From assembly GCF_002999335.1 (NCBI RefSeq), contig NW_020312763.1, positions 310,001-374,000 of the forward strand: a stretch of DNA of 64,000 nt. Reading direction: 5' to 3'. Within the stretch, counting starts at the first letter, position 1, and each line of letters begins with the position of its first letter. The position numbers and the translations under genes were made by a program. The stretch is from Cyclospora cayetanensis. Lineage: Eukaryota > Apicomplexa > Conoidasida > Eucoccidiorida > Eimeriidae. The notes below the pieces were generated by a model, which saw only the letters and a program-made list of their open reading frames with translations, did not search any database and was not told the DNA's origin. This document shows, in pieces, positions 26,253 through 38,350 of this stretch.

Positions 26253-29200
26253 CTAGGGAGGCGAGCACGCCGCACTGAGCGACTGCTTGCAGGGGTCGAG
26301 AGGTTGCGAGAGGCCCATGCTAAAGCTACTTGCGGTGGTGCTTCTAGTTACTGTCCCCTGAAGGGGCTGCATGTGGCGCTGCAACAGATGTTGCTGAGCC
26401 ATAGGCGTGAAAAGAGCGATGTTGGCTGGTGTTTCCCACTCGCAGGTGATGCGTGACGTGTGCTGCGGAATCCCACCCACCCAGCACCCCGAGGAAATGG
26501 TGCCTGCAGGACTGCCTAAGACAAGTGCACAGTCGACCAAGTTGAAGTCCATGTGTTCGGCCGGGTTGCAAGCCTGCAGACCGTCGTGTGGAGTCCGACT
26601 GCAGCTCATGAGCTTCTCCACATTGAATGCGTCACTCCTTACACCACACGGGAGATGCGTGCGGAAGCCTGACCTTTGAAAGACATAGGCTTGATTTGGC
26701 TGGCGGTAGTGTAGCAGTCCCTCAAGGCCTAAGATATCCTTGCTGGCGCTGGAGATTGTCGGCCCTATATGTTCTTCCAAATCTTCCTGCCAGCTTTCAG
26801 AAGTAGGCCGCCCTTGGAGGACTGAAGCAGCAAGATGTTTGCATCCGCCTTCACCACTCGGGATATCCCCCAGAAAAACGCTGGCAGAGTTGGGGGGGGC
26901 TTCAATGCATAGAAAGGGCCTGCTGCTCGGAACGTGCAGAGGCTGGAGACCTTGGCTATGGCTAACAAGAAGAGTTGGGGCTGCCAGATTTCGATGTTTC
27001 TCAGGTTCGCAACGTAGTGCGACGTGATACTCGTCGCTGTGCGACGCATAATACTTGCCATTGTAGGGGTTGTTTTTGAGGTCTATTGAGCCCTCGCTCC
27101 GCTCGATTGCAGCATTCCACAAACCATGCTGGACTCCAGGTTGCAGAGACAAGGGAAGCGCGTCGGTCGATTGGCTCTCCTGAGCCTCCTTAGGCAGCGA
27201 ACTCGGCGGAGCAGGGGCACTCGACGGGTGCTTCTCCGCTTCCCGTGAAGGGGGCCGAGGAACGTGAAGAGGCGACGACTGCTGCCGCAATCCATGCTCT
27301 TCTTGCAGCTTGCAAGGCGCTTGTTTATCTCGCCGTTGCTGCTGTGCTACCTCGGAGTTCACCGAACGGGTGGAGTGGGTATCTGTTTGGCCGGTTCGTG
27401 TTTCCATAGACTTTGTCGTTTGGAGCCTGTCGGACGCTTGGTGCTCCTCCGCGCGATGCACTAAGGGCCACTCTTCCCCTTTATTCGGCCCGAAACTCCC
27501 GATGAAACGCCGTAAAGGCTCTTTCATTAGGAGCGTTTGTTGTTTCGGTGACAGATAGGGGCTGTATGGCGTGGACAGAGGTTCTTTGCGAGCAATGGCC
27601 TCTTGCAGCCGTGGAGGGGTCGGCGAGTTCGCTGAGTGCTGTGCTCCGTTCAAGCTTTTAACCCACTCTGCGAAAAGGTGCACGCGGCATCTATATATAT
27701 ATGTATATACAAGCTATTCGAAGGCCTCTTGTAGGGAGGACCTCAGTAAAGCGCATGCATGTAAAGGCAGAGATCCCGCGCGTGTTGCCGTGAGGCTCTG
27801 TTATATTAAAATTCCCCCATTGTTCATCGAAAGGGAAGGCGGGGCAACTTGCCTGGCTCTTCGTCGGAAAGTCCTTCGCCGTCGCTCTCATGGATTTGTC
27901 TGTTTTTCTCAATGACGTGCTTCAAGAAGAGGCGTGCCAACATATGCTGCTGTTTCATTTCCTTGGCATTCTGCAGTCATAAGAAGCAGCACGCCATCGG
28001 CGACGTCCGTCCTGGACACTCTGGGATCTACGCTGCAAGAATGAAGCGCTAAGCTCTATCTGCTCCTTTGAACGGCTCTCGCGTGCAACTCCGCTTTTTA
28101 GTACAGTGGTGCATGCTTCTTTTCTCTTCCCCTAAGGTTCTTGCCACGTCTGCCTATGCAAACTAGAGTATTTCCAGTGCCCTAGCTTCCCGAGCAGTCC
28201 TGTACTTCCTTCTGCTGTATCAACTGGGAACGAAAGGTTTCAAACTGACTCCGTGAGTGTAAGGAAACAGCTTGGACATTTCGCCGAACTCTCCGAAGTA
28301 GTTAATCTGCAGGCAGCAGATGCTCCACCGCTCGCGTACAAATCTACATACATCTATATAATAGATCTGTACATAGACTAGCTTGCGTCAATATGCCCTG
28401 TTTTTTGCGGTGTAGGGAGGATTCCTTTCTCGTAGCAGACAGCGTCACGGACAGACCTACCTTCCATGCACCCTGCTGGAAGTACATTCCTCGCACGCCA
28501 CTGTGAGGTTTTTTGCCAACTCTTCTGCGTTTCCTTCTCATCTGAGCTGCAACTAGCACAGGCAGGAGGGCCAGCTCCGGAAAGACCTTCTTCCAGAGCG
28601 CATCCGAGCTTACGGGATCTTCGCCTCCAATGGTCGCTTGACTTGGCGCAGAAGGATGCCCTTCTGAATGGACAAGGGCCTGTGCAGCAATCGCCTCCTG
28701 GTCGCTCCCGGCTTGAAGAAAGCGAGAGCTGCTTGAACAGCATCCTGAATTTCCTGTAGCTTCCTCGCAGAGAACGTCTGCATACCCTCCAGCCTCGCAG
28801 TCCGCGCATGCTTGCCCCGCCACGGCAGTTGCCGTTGTTGGTGCTGCCAGAAGTTCCCCCCCCGCTGAAGCCTCTGTCTTTGCTTCTGACTCCATCGTTT
28901 GCGGGGAATCCAAGTTTACAACGAGCTCCGGAGCCGACACTACTGTACGCTTATCCTCACGCGTTTCTTCGGACTCCTGCAGGAGCGTTGCGTCTGCCGC
29001 GTGAGGTTGGGAGTTCATCTCGCGATCAGTTCTCTGCCCTTCCCGCCCCCCGTCTGCTCCAGAGGTGAGAGGCCATTCAGCGTCCGGCTGGTGCTCCTTT
29101 TTCGCAGCTGATCTTTCAAGCTTTTTCTGGCGCTTAAAGGCAGCAGTCTCCTCTTCAGACAGCATGCGATAAACCAGCTTAGGCGCTTTGGGGGGGAAGG

Positions 29201-30530
29201 TAACCAGCCAATCGACAAGGTCCGGCACGGCAGAGCCGTCATTATCACTGGGGAGCTTGAAATCCATCAATACTGTCAAGGCATCCCTTGTGTCATCGTC
29301 GCCGGGGAGAGTAGCCGTCCGCATGACAAAGTTGCGAGCCCACTCGCACATTAAGCGAGCTCGTTCATATCCATAAAGCTGAGGAACGTTCGCACGGCAA
29401 CACCACGAGTCTGGCTCAAGCCACCGCAATGAGAATACGGAGCCTTAGGGAGCTGTTGCAGACCGCCAGATGACGCGTCCTCGAAAAGTCAAACACAATT
29501 TTTGAAAGCGCAAACAAGACTTATACACCAATGGAGGGGCCTGCCCCAGGAAAGCCATGCAAAGGGCGTCGCATGAGAATGGAAATAGAGGCGGCAACAT
29601 ATGGTGGTGTTCAGCTTGCCGTACCTTGCAAGAAAAGGAGCGCTGCCTTTTTGTCCCATTGATGAGGAGTTCAGCTCGCCATGCGAGTTTCTTCATGTGG
29701 AAATACATCTTAGCCAGAACCTCTACTCCGTCACAGGCCGCGCGAAGGCGAACTGGCGCAGCACCAAACACATAATGTTCGGAACTAACATACGTTGGTC
29801 TTTCCTCAGACTCCTGGTGGTTGAAAGCAGAGTCTTCGGGGATCACCGCAGCCTCGACGATATCCTCCACCTGCGGCATCAGAAGCAGTCTTTTCTTGAG
29901 CTCAGCTACTGTGCTGGCGCCGATGCGCTTCTTGAGCTTGTTGTTGAATAGTGCAGGTCCTGCCATTAATCCCTCCGCTGCCCCCTGACTCTGCGGCTCT
30001 TCTCCAGCGGTAGCGGCAGTCTGCTGAACCACGTTTAGTGAGTGCTTCAGCTCCAAAATAAGGGGCCTTCCGCTGCCGCGGAGCAGAGCCACGCTGTTCA
30101 GCGCGCGCTGCGGCTTCCCGCCAATTATTGCCCGCTCACTGGATGATCCTGGAGTCGCAAAGGAAGGGGCCTTTGGCTGCCCCTCCCGAGTTGCCTGAGG
30201 GGCACCTAGCAAATTGCGAACTACATCCAGGGAGGGAGGACGATCAGAAATGCCTTGAAGGGGGGGATGATATGGCCCTAGCCAGTGAGGCTGCACGGGT
30301 GTTAGCGAGGGTTCGATGGGCTGACTCAAGCATCCAGTGGAGGAGAATGCGGATGGTGCACAAGGAAGGAGTAAGGACCCTTGCGTCAAAAGCCCCTGTG
30401 TTTCCTTGAATATTCGGCCAGTAGTTGTTGCTGCAGGCTGCTGGGAAGAATGCAGTTGGTTTCGCGGGGTGTCAGCAAAAGTGGCCACGGCTGTTGGGCA
30501 TCCTGACGGAACTGGCATCTGTGCCGCCAT
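26253..30530 (-). CDS. ApiAP2 transcription factor with two AP2 domains (about 1137 aa, 5 exons)
   Basis: Exons are 30530-29625, 29378-28461, 28306-28250, 27970-27853 and 27667-26253, with phases 0, 0, 0, 1. AP2 domain 1 (about residues 265-325) is split by intron 1: AKMYFHMKKLAWRAELL and GTKRQRSFSCK in exon 1, LYGYERARLMCEWARNFV in exon 2. That is the three-strand-plus-helix AP2 layout. Domain 2 (about 593-650) spans exons 2-4: SGVRGMYFQQGAWK, then INYFGEFGEMSKLFPYTHG, then NAKEMKQQHMLARLFLKHV. The regions between are Gln/Ser/Pro-rich and low-complexity. The last intron needs a GC donor (CCAG|GCAAGT) joined to a strong TTTTCGCAG acceptor, and the phases match. If it is not spliced, the protein ends early at a TGA at 27826-27824. 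ApiAP2 proteins are the main sequence-specific transcription factors of apicomplexans. The target genes are unknown. Confidence 0.82.
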
Positions 30531-32763
30531 GTCGGAGCCAGGAACACTTTTGTTGCCTCAGCAGCTTGCTCGGCCTTTGAGGTTAAAAGTACCCAAAGTG
30601 ACGGGATTCAACAGAATAGTTGCTTCAACAAACTAATTGTGTCGGGGAATCGGACGCTCCCGAATTGTGCCGACAGGTAATGCCTGCGGGAGACCGCAAC
30701 GAGACCTCTTAGAAATGTAGCGAGACCACATTAAGCACCAAATGGAGGACATAACATGCATGGCATCAGCGAAAAGCCGCTTGATAATAGCTAATGACAG
30801 AAAGTGGACCATTCATTTAGAGGGTCAGGGGCTATGCGCGCCTCTGGGAAAAGCAGATCGCATGACACAGCGGGCGACCAAGCGACCAACGGCTTGCCTC
30901 AAGCGTGGAATACAGCCTTCAGCCAGATAGCATGTTGAGGCGGGGTTTTCAAATTCACTTCCTCCTTGTATGCTACTCAAAGCTTCCGGTTCGCTTTCTA
31001 ATGCAGAAACGACCCGAGCACTCGTTAAAGACTTCGTGCGCGTAATCCTGAGCGGGAGGTGCAAGTTAATACCACAGGAACATCTGGCGCGCACTGAAGC
31101 CCGTGACACCAAGCAGGGCGGACTTCTTTGTTTTTTGCCCTTGAAACTCCGGTGACCGGGCTGGTCGCCCTACGCAAGTGCACAGTATGCACTGCGCGGC
31201 TTTGGAGCGCTAAACAGGTAGCTTTGGCTGGTTATATGTCCGAAGCTACCAGCGTTTAAGGAGGGTTTTGAGTATCGGTGTCTGTGCCGGAGAAAGAGGA
31301 ACGGAAGTTCCGGCCATAGGCAACTCTCGATAGAGGAGGAACCGACGGGTGACGAAGCTTTGATATACGCGACACAAGTCAACCAGCAGGAAAAAAAGCG
31401 TTGAAATAGTTATAATTAAAAAGGCGTAAGGCTTTAAAACGCTGCTAGGTAGAGGCACTGGGGAGAAACTGGGCTGTGGTCACTATGTCGGATGCGTGGT
31501 TCTTATGAGGGGAGAGATGCGTTCCGGAGTCATTCTCGGCTGTGATGCGAGCACGAGGGTTCCGAGGTAATCACATCTGCCAATGATGCATTGCCTCATC
31601 AGCTCTATAACATTTGGAGAGCATGTAATGGCCCAACGTTGTGTTCTTGCGCCCCGCTATATGACCGCTGGTCACATGCGTGGTCGTAGAACAACCGTCC
31701 ACCGACCGACCAGTCACACAGGGCTTCCTGGTACTCGCTCGCTCTACCCTTTTAATTATTTAGCTTCATGACAGAGTGATTTTTCACATAAGGGAAGAAG
31801 ACAGAAACTGGTCCAAAATGTGCGCATCTTTAGAAGAAGCTGCTAATCAGCGATGTGGAAATAAACTGTAGACGCTTGATAGCACGAAGAAAGAAGTGGG
31901 TCCAGCCCCTTTTGATTGTTAGAATCAAACGCGGCATTTGGGTCAAAAACGCATTTTTAGGGCCACTTGCGAACTGGAAGGGCAGTGCTGCTTAATGAAG
32001 CGTGATGATCCGCAGCTATTCGTGAGAGCATCCTGCTGCATCTAGATCCTCAAGGTCAGCCTTAAATCCACTGTATGGCAATAGGTTTTAGGGACATACT
32101 GCGTTGGAGAATAGCACATTCTCTGGACTTTGAGGGAGGTGAAAACCACGTTTGAGCAGCCTCATTAACTGGTTACCCGATCCCATATCGTAATTATTGC
32201 TGCTACGTAGTGTTAATTCGTAAGAAGGAAACGCAGATTTCTGTGCATGAGCGCTTAATGCTATGTGAGACAAGCTGCGTATGGTCGGAGTTTATGGAGG
32301 GTGCGGCTGCGCGCCCCCTTGCCTTCCCTCTCCATCACATCGTAACTTTGAGGGGTGCTAGCAGGGGAGGTATGAAGCGCTTACAGGATAAAGCTCGATA
32401 TCTTTATATTAAACTTTACTGAAACTAAAATTGGTTTCAACGAGACCCTGAATGGAGCAGTACAGCAGTGCACGCACTGACCCGTGCAATTCTCTAGGCA
32501 TGACCCAATAGTTGACAACCCTAACTTCTGCTTTTCTATCAGCGATACAAAATTAGATTGCCTTACGGATGTGTAAAATGGGCTCAAAAGAGCTCTGGAT
32601 CAACAAGCTGAGCGGTGGAAACCACATATCAGCCCCAAATTTTTGTTGTAGTTTCACTCGGAAGATCAAACACGTGGACACACCCAATTGCTGCGACGGA
32701 CACACAACGTAGGCATACCAGTATTGGCCTGCCGTATGCAACCAGGGATGCTGGCAATGTAAG
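30531..32763. other. Intergenic region, 2.2 kb
   Basis: This contains only short frames without domains. The left end should carry the ApiAP2 promoter, and the right end the 3' flank of the methyltransferase gene. No repeat or mobile-element motif was recognised. Confidence 0.4.
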
Positions 32764-34086
32764 TCAGAGCCGTCTGAGAAGCACTGAAGTTACCACCTGT
32801 CCTTCAGCTCCACCAAATTTGAAGGACCTGTGAGGTAACGTCCCAATCCGTTCGAATGCTACACCAGATTTGGTGTCCAGTGAACCCCCTGATGCATCTC
32901 CGTTACACAGGTCCTTAGTCAGTGAGGTACTAATACCACAATAGGGGGTTGTTGAAATGCTTGGACCGGGTGCACTTTCAGGAGTTGCACCGTCGACCCT
33001 GGTCCCTGGAGTTTGCTCTGCCGTCGGTTGTGCTGCTGCTTCACTTTTAAAGCAAAAAAGAGCATCAAGCTCCTCCACTGTGCAATTGCATGAGGTCAAG
33101 AAGAGCAGTCCGTATTGCGGCATCAAGCGATGCATGCACTGTACATACACCTCGGGCGTGTGCATCAGCCAAAAGACATCGAATGTTCCTTTATCGAACA
33201 CCACAGGAAAATGTGGTAAACCATCCACAGGCTCACAAGTGCTGGAAGCTAGAGGATCCGCCCGCTCATCTGCGTGTGTCTCTTCATGGGAGCTCGCAGG
33301 TGCCCTGCAGCTTTCACAGTGGCAGCATATACACGGAAGATGCATATTTGTTGCGGTCGGGTCACGAAGTGGCTTCAAATCTCGAAGATCAGCCTGCCTT
33401 AGACAAATATGAAACCCTTTACCTCCATTCTCTTCAAAATGCCGGTACCGGAGGTTTGACTTGGCAAGTTGGATAGCGCTTGCCGAATAATCAATACCGG
33501 CGAGTCGCTGAAAGCCGCATCGCTTCAGCCTCGCCAAAACCTGCCCGCCCCCACACCCCACGTCCAGCACTGGCAGTCTCATGAACTCTTTGGAAATCAG
33601 AATGCCTTCCCCTCTGCACCAGTCACAGCTACTGCCCACGCACGCCTCCCCGACACTGCCAAAAGTGCCACGTGACGCATGGAGAGCGCGAAAATAGAGC
33701 TGCAATGGATGATTGTGGGTCTTTCCCAGCGTGCTGCTGACCCAGCTAGCAATCTTGATGCACTCTGGCCCAAACCATTCTTCTCCTTCTATCGATGAGG
33801 TGTCACTGCTTACGCTGCTGCTCCTGCTTTCACTCCGACTTCCACTGTCAACAGTTTCCCGTTCGCGGACACTTCTCCTGCCCTGCCTACTTATATATGC
33901 CTTCCGCGCTGCCGCTGCTTTTAGCTCCCTTTGGTATATCTCCTCCCACGTGGAATGCAGTGCGTGGGCAGAGGGCTGCTCAAACTCACCCCGCCGTACC
34001 TGATCGCTGCCCATACTTTGTTCTCGCTCCATACCCTTCATATTATCCTCAAAAGAACTCTCCTTATTCGAACACTGTGAGTGCAT
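32764..34086 (-). CDS. EEF1AKMT2 (METTL10)-like protein-lysine methyltransferase (440 aa, single exon)
   Basis: A class I SAM-dependent methyltransferase in one uninterrupted frame. Motif I reads VLDVGCGGGQVLARL, followed by GIDYSASAIQLAKSNLRYRH (acidic post-I region). The post-motif segment VFDKGTFDVFWL and the late LLFLTSCNCTVEELDALF are diagnostic of the METTL10/EEF1AKMT2 (yeast See1) family, which methylates a lysine of elongation factor 1A in the cytosol. The family entry motif STWEEIYQRELK near residue 45 and EEWFGPECIKIASWV near 105 are present. The protein is much longer than typical members (about 290 aa). The extra length is a Ser/Arg-rich stretch (about 70-100), an insert with a CDWC pair, a Cys/His-rich insert (CICCHCESC) before the DKGTFD motif, and a low-complexity segment near the C-terminus. 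The substrate is inferred from the family. Confidence 0.85.
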   Translation of the reverse strand: MHSQCSNKESSFEDNMKGMEREQSMGSDQVRRGEFEQPSAHALHSTWEEIYQRELKAAAARKAYISRQGRRSVRERETVDSGSRSESRSSSVSSDTSSIEGEEWFGPECIKIASWVSSTLGKTHNHPLQLYFRALHASRGTFGSVGEACVGSSCDWCRGEGILISKEFMRLPVLDVGCGGGQVLARLKRCGFQRLAGIDYSASAIQLAKSNLRYRHFEENGGKGFHICLRQADLRDLKPLRDPTATNMHLPCICCHCESCRAPASSHEETHADERADPLASSTCEPVDGLPHFPVVFDKGTFDVFWLMHTPEVYVQCMHRLMPQYGLLFLTSCNCTVEELDALFCFKSEAAAQPTAEQTPGTRVDGATPESAPGPSISTTPYCGISTSLTKDLCNGDASGGSLDTKSGVAFERIGTLPHRSFKFGGAEGQVVTSVLLRRL

Positions 34087-35979
34087 AGTAGGAGAACGAT
34101 TGCCTCGCCTTTTCAGTGTGAGGCCGCTTCCTCTACACTTAGAGTCAAAACTCTCCGATGCTATGGTAGAAAGGAATACAATACCTTATTCTATTTGTGG
34201 GCTGCCCGGGTGCAGTTGTATGCAGTTGGACAGCATGCCTACGCGGGTAAGGAGGGGCTCCAGTGGTGGCTCATGTTGGGGACCGGTCTCCATTGGGGGC
34301 CCCACTGTGGTGTTTTTACTCTACGGGCCAGTCACACATAAGCAAAAATCTTCTATACATAGCCTTCTAATGTCATAAAATGCACTGCTTCAAACTGTAT
34401 ATGGCCTGCCGTCTGAGTGCGTGCGGCGTCTGCCTTCTTCCACGGCATAGAAGGCGCTAAACGATCAGATCTCAGGGGGTGGGGAACATTAGTCCACTTC
34501 TTCTATATATACTGTAGTTCGCCTTTGTGTGCAGAATTAAATGTCATATATCTCAGAGCCTACAATTTTCCTCAGGCAAACTGCTACACTCCGCGGGCAG
34601 GATGTAATGTTGACTGCAGTGTGTAGATGGCTTCTGAGCTGAAATGAAGGACAGTTGCACACAAAGGGGAACCTGTATTCAGAAACTGGGTCACAGTTAT
34701 CCCCATTGACAGTATGAAGACTCCACTATTCAAGCAAGCTATCATACCGTTTCCAGGCTCCGACGAAGGGAGCCCTGTGAAACCGAGAACCAATCCGCTT
34801 CGTTGAAGGTCCATTCTGTGGGGCTGCCACTATATGCAGATGTAACACAATATACTGCACACTACTGGGGTCCATCCGCGTAGGAATCACTGCCAGGGTA
34901 TAGGGGTGGAACTGTATTATTGACGAGTAGAAAGAGAATAGTGTAGTAGCGGCCCTCCAAAACATAGACCCGGCTTGAAGCCTTTGAAACCTCCACACAT
35001 GTTACCTTGTTCCCGATTCCGGAGCTTTAGACAGTCAAGCGAGCCGCATGAAGGGCCCATGCAGAGTCGTGAAAGTTGGCGCTTTATCATGCATTTTCTA
35101 TCTGTAGTAATCAGGCGGCTGACACCCTACACACCCAGTGCTAGCACTGTTTTCCTCTAAAAGCAGTTCTGGGCAGGGAACAGTTAACAGCTTCAGCTAC
35201 TGCAATGCCTAGCGAACTGGGGAAAAAGAGCTCAGGCCGCAGGGGCCTCCGCAAATTCAAAAAAAAAAAAGCGGCCCTTTCGCAATGTGAGCTGAAGTAA
35301 AGCAGGGATGAAGACTTCCAAAAATCGAGATACACATGATATGTGTCGCCGCAACCGCCGAACGCCATTACCTTTAACGGTCAGCCTGCCTTCACATGGG
35401 TTTGTGTTGTAACTCTTGGTGGTACAGTTTTCTGGCTTCGAAGAGACGCATTCCTTTTATATCCCATCGTTGCGGGCAGGGATAAGAAGTATATATCGGC
35501 AAGTGCTGCTAGAAAAAGAATAGGGCAAGGAGTCGCTGCACATGGTGATCTCCCACGGCTGTACGTTGGCTTGTGCTTTGAGGGTTAGAAAGCAACTCCC
35601 GTTCGGATTAGGTCAATTAGCACTGTAGTTTCGATATGATCCAAGTGCTGTAGATCCAGCTGTTTTCCAGGTAAATACACGAAAGCGCTGCTCCCCAACC
35701 GCCTTCTTGAGGCTTTAGCCCCAGGGGTAACTTTCTTTCATTCAGCCTCGCTTGATCGCCTTGACAGGAGTCAACCGTGTTTAGCTCGCAGCAACACTGT
35801 GACGCCGTATATGAGTAGCGCCACACCCACAATAGAGTTTATTGGAGCATGCATACAAGGTGCAGACATGGCGCCCGGCGGCTCTCAGGCGGCCGCATGA
35901 GTTTCACTACCCACTGCCTCTAGGACGCCGAGTGCTGTGGCACTGCGAGTGCCAGTGTACTCAGATTTCTCAAGCATAA
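34087..35979. other. Intergenic region, 1.9 kb
   Basis: No gene is supported. There is an 11-base A run near 35260. It lies between the start of the methyltransferase gene and the stop of the dehydrogenase gene. Confidence 0.4.
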
Positions 35980-37268
35980 TTACTTATGAATGACTGATTG
36001 CCCATTATGGTATTCGTAGAATCCACGTCCAGACTTCCTCCCAAGGTAGCCGGCGTCAACATACTGTGTAAGCAGCGGCGCTGGGCGATACTTTGAGTCA
36101 CCGAGCTCTGAATGCAACACACGGAGGATAGCAAGACAAATGTCCAGACCGATAAAGTCCGCAAGTTCTAGTGGACCCATTGGCATGTTTGCACCGAGTC
36201 GCATTATGCGGTCGATGTCTTGCGCGCTGCTTATTCCTTCCTGAGACGCATAGCATTGTACGCAACTTCCCTCCGTAAAAAAGTGCCCCAAGTGGTCGTT
36301 CTTCATAAGGGGAATTCGGTAGTGGCGGAGTGGGAAAAGTGCTTTGACAAACTCGCTCAAGAGATTTACAGGAACCCCACGCTGCTCTTCCTATGAGCCA
36401 CTGTCGCATTCGTTACCTGCAAGGCGAAGACCGCTTCGTTTATGTATGGCATGAGCAGGCGGTTCGCGACAAAGCCTGGTCGATCCTGAGAATGTGCTGT
36501 AGTTTTTTTCATATGAGAAGCGAGCTGTTCAGTGCGTTGCTTTGTGTGGTCGTCCGTGTCAAGGCCAGAGATTATTTCAACGAGTGGCATAACCGGAACC
36601 GGATTCATGAAATGCATGCCAATGACCTTTTGAGGTCTCCGTGTCACTGCGGCGATCTTAGTAATGGAAATCGAAGAGGTATTTGTCGCCAGAACTGCTG
36701 TTTGCGGAGCAGCGGCGTCCAAGAAGGCGAAGAGGCTCCTCTTGACTGCCAGGTTCTCGCTGGCACTCTCAATACAGAAACTGGCGCGCTGGACAGCTTC
36801 TGGTGCAGCCGATACATCCCGCTTGATGAGCGCATCCGGATTGAGTATTGAAAAGGTCAAGCGTTGGAGCAAACTTTCCGCCGCTAACTGATCTAGCTTG
36901 CCCTTGACGACCTCTTTCTGCACCCAGAGTTCAGAAAATTTGCGGCCACGCTGAAGCTGCGCTTCCGATATATCAAGCACTGCAACGTGCATGTCTCGTA
37001 TGTGGCGCACTGCTGTTAATGCAATTCCAGTGCCCATTTGGCCTGAGCCTATCACTACGAGTCCGGACTCTGGGGCAGCCAAGGTATTGCCAGCTGGAGC
37101 CCCACTGCCTGTAATGCCAATAATATTATCCCCCCCCGTGCTCAGTTTACGGCTCTGATTATTTAGCCATGACCCTCGATGCTGCAGCCAAAACCGGCCT
37201 TTCTTTAAAAAAATACTGCTGCCAAGGGACAGGATAATCCCTTTCGACCGCATCTTCCGAACGGGCAA
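35980..37268 (-). CDS. 3-hydroxyacyl-CoA dehydrogenase, probably mitochondrial (370 aa, 2 exons)
   Basis: Exons are 37268-36417 and 36240-35980, with a CAG|GTAACG donor and a GCGTCTCAG acceptor, both phase 0. The enzyme oxidises 3-hydroxyacyl-CoA to 3-ketoacyl-CoA with NAD+. The first 60 residues are basic and Ser-rich, like a mitochondrial presequence, and there is no C-terminal PTS1. The Rossmann motif is VVIGSGQMGTGIAL (glycines at 74-79). The active site is complete: NTSS at 196-199, His219 and Asn222 in GMHFMNPVP, and Glu231 in PLVEII. The C-terminal dimer domain is in exon 2 (GANMPMGPLELADFIGLDIC, GRKSGRGFYEY). It stands alone rather than fused to an enoyl-CoA hydratase. It could serve branched-chain amino-acid or short-chain acyl-CoA breakdown; the pathway is not shown by neighbours. 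Confidence 0.92.
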
Positions 37269-38350
37269 AGTATTGCTCTGAATGCAGGAGAAAGCTGAGG
37301 ATAGCCGTTGTCACCAAGCAGAAGAAAGGACAGGATGAGCACCTGATTTATTGTGTTAATTGAGTCTACTGTGTCTACGCGTGTAATGCTGCTGTCGAGT
37401 TGAGTCGCAGAATGGAGCGAGCTGTTCTTCGTGCCCATGTTCCCAATATCCTTGCAGCTGCATACACCCACGAAGCGCGGAATGGAGAGCTCCGCTTCGC
37501 TTTCAAGTCAACACATGGTGCCGAGCATAAGGCAGGCATGTCATGTGGACGCTCATTGAAAGACCCGATGGAAGCGGCATCAGCACACACGGCTGTATTC
37601 TTCCTACAAGGAAGGACGCCTGCAGTCGTAGCTTCTAAGAATTTCATGAATGAGTCGCATGGCAATAGTTACTAGCCACAGGATAAAATGCGCTCCGCTG
37701 GCAAAGACCCCAGACACCACCCCACGCGCGAAAGGGCCCCCTTTCCTAGCCGCTCATCGCGCCGTATGTGTCCAAGCAAGGCTTCAAACTCGTAGGCCAC
37801 TGAAACAAGATTGAAGCATCGTTGAGCAAATGTAGTAAGACTTGGCCTTTTCTGGTGTGATGCTTGCGGGGTAACTCTCAAAGGCATGCTCTCAAGACGG
37901 CAGGGCACTTCGTCAGCTCCACCTGTTTCGCTTGTCTGCAAAGCATACTTCACCCCCCTGCGTTTTCCTGCCTTCCACTGTATATTACTGTTACCCATCA
38001 AGGCGGAACAAAGTCATGCACATTGTAGAGCCCCCTTTCTTCTTGGAGTTCACTGGGAAATTCTAGCATGTACGGCCCTACGACTATGGCAAGGCACAGT
38101 CATACGTCTACAGAATTGCTCTAGCTGGATTAGGAAACAGCACTGAGCTGCTTAGCTAGGCTGGGACAAGGATCTGACCACTTTCATCGGCGGGGGGACG
38201 CGGTCATGCTGTAGGTCGGGATGGCTCATAGTGAACTCTTCTGGCGACCAGAATAAGGACGTCTTTGGGATTTTTTGAAGAGATCTTATTTTTGGGCGTG
38301 TCTGACGCATCGGGAGGCTAAGCTGGCATCTTGTCTGGCCTGTAGCTGCA
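37269..38350. promoter_or_regulatory. Divergent intergenic region between dehydrogenase and membrane-protein genes
   Basis: About 1.1 kb separates two head-to-head genes and should hold both promoters. A plus-strand frame of 91 codons at 37400-37675 has no recognised features and is not called a gene. Confidence 0.35.
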
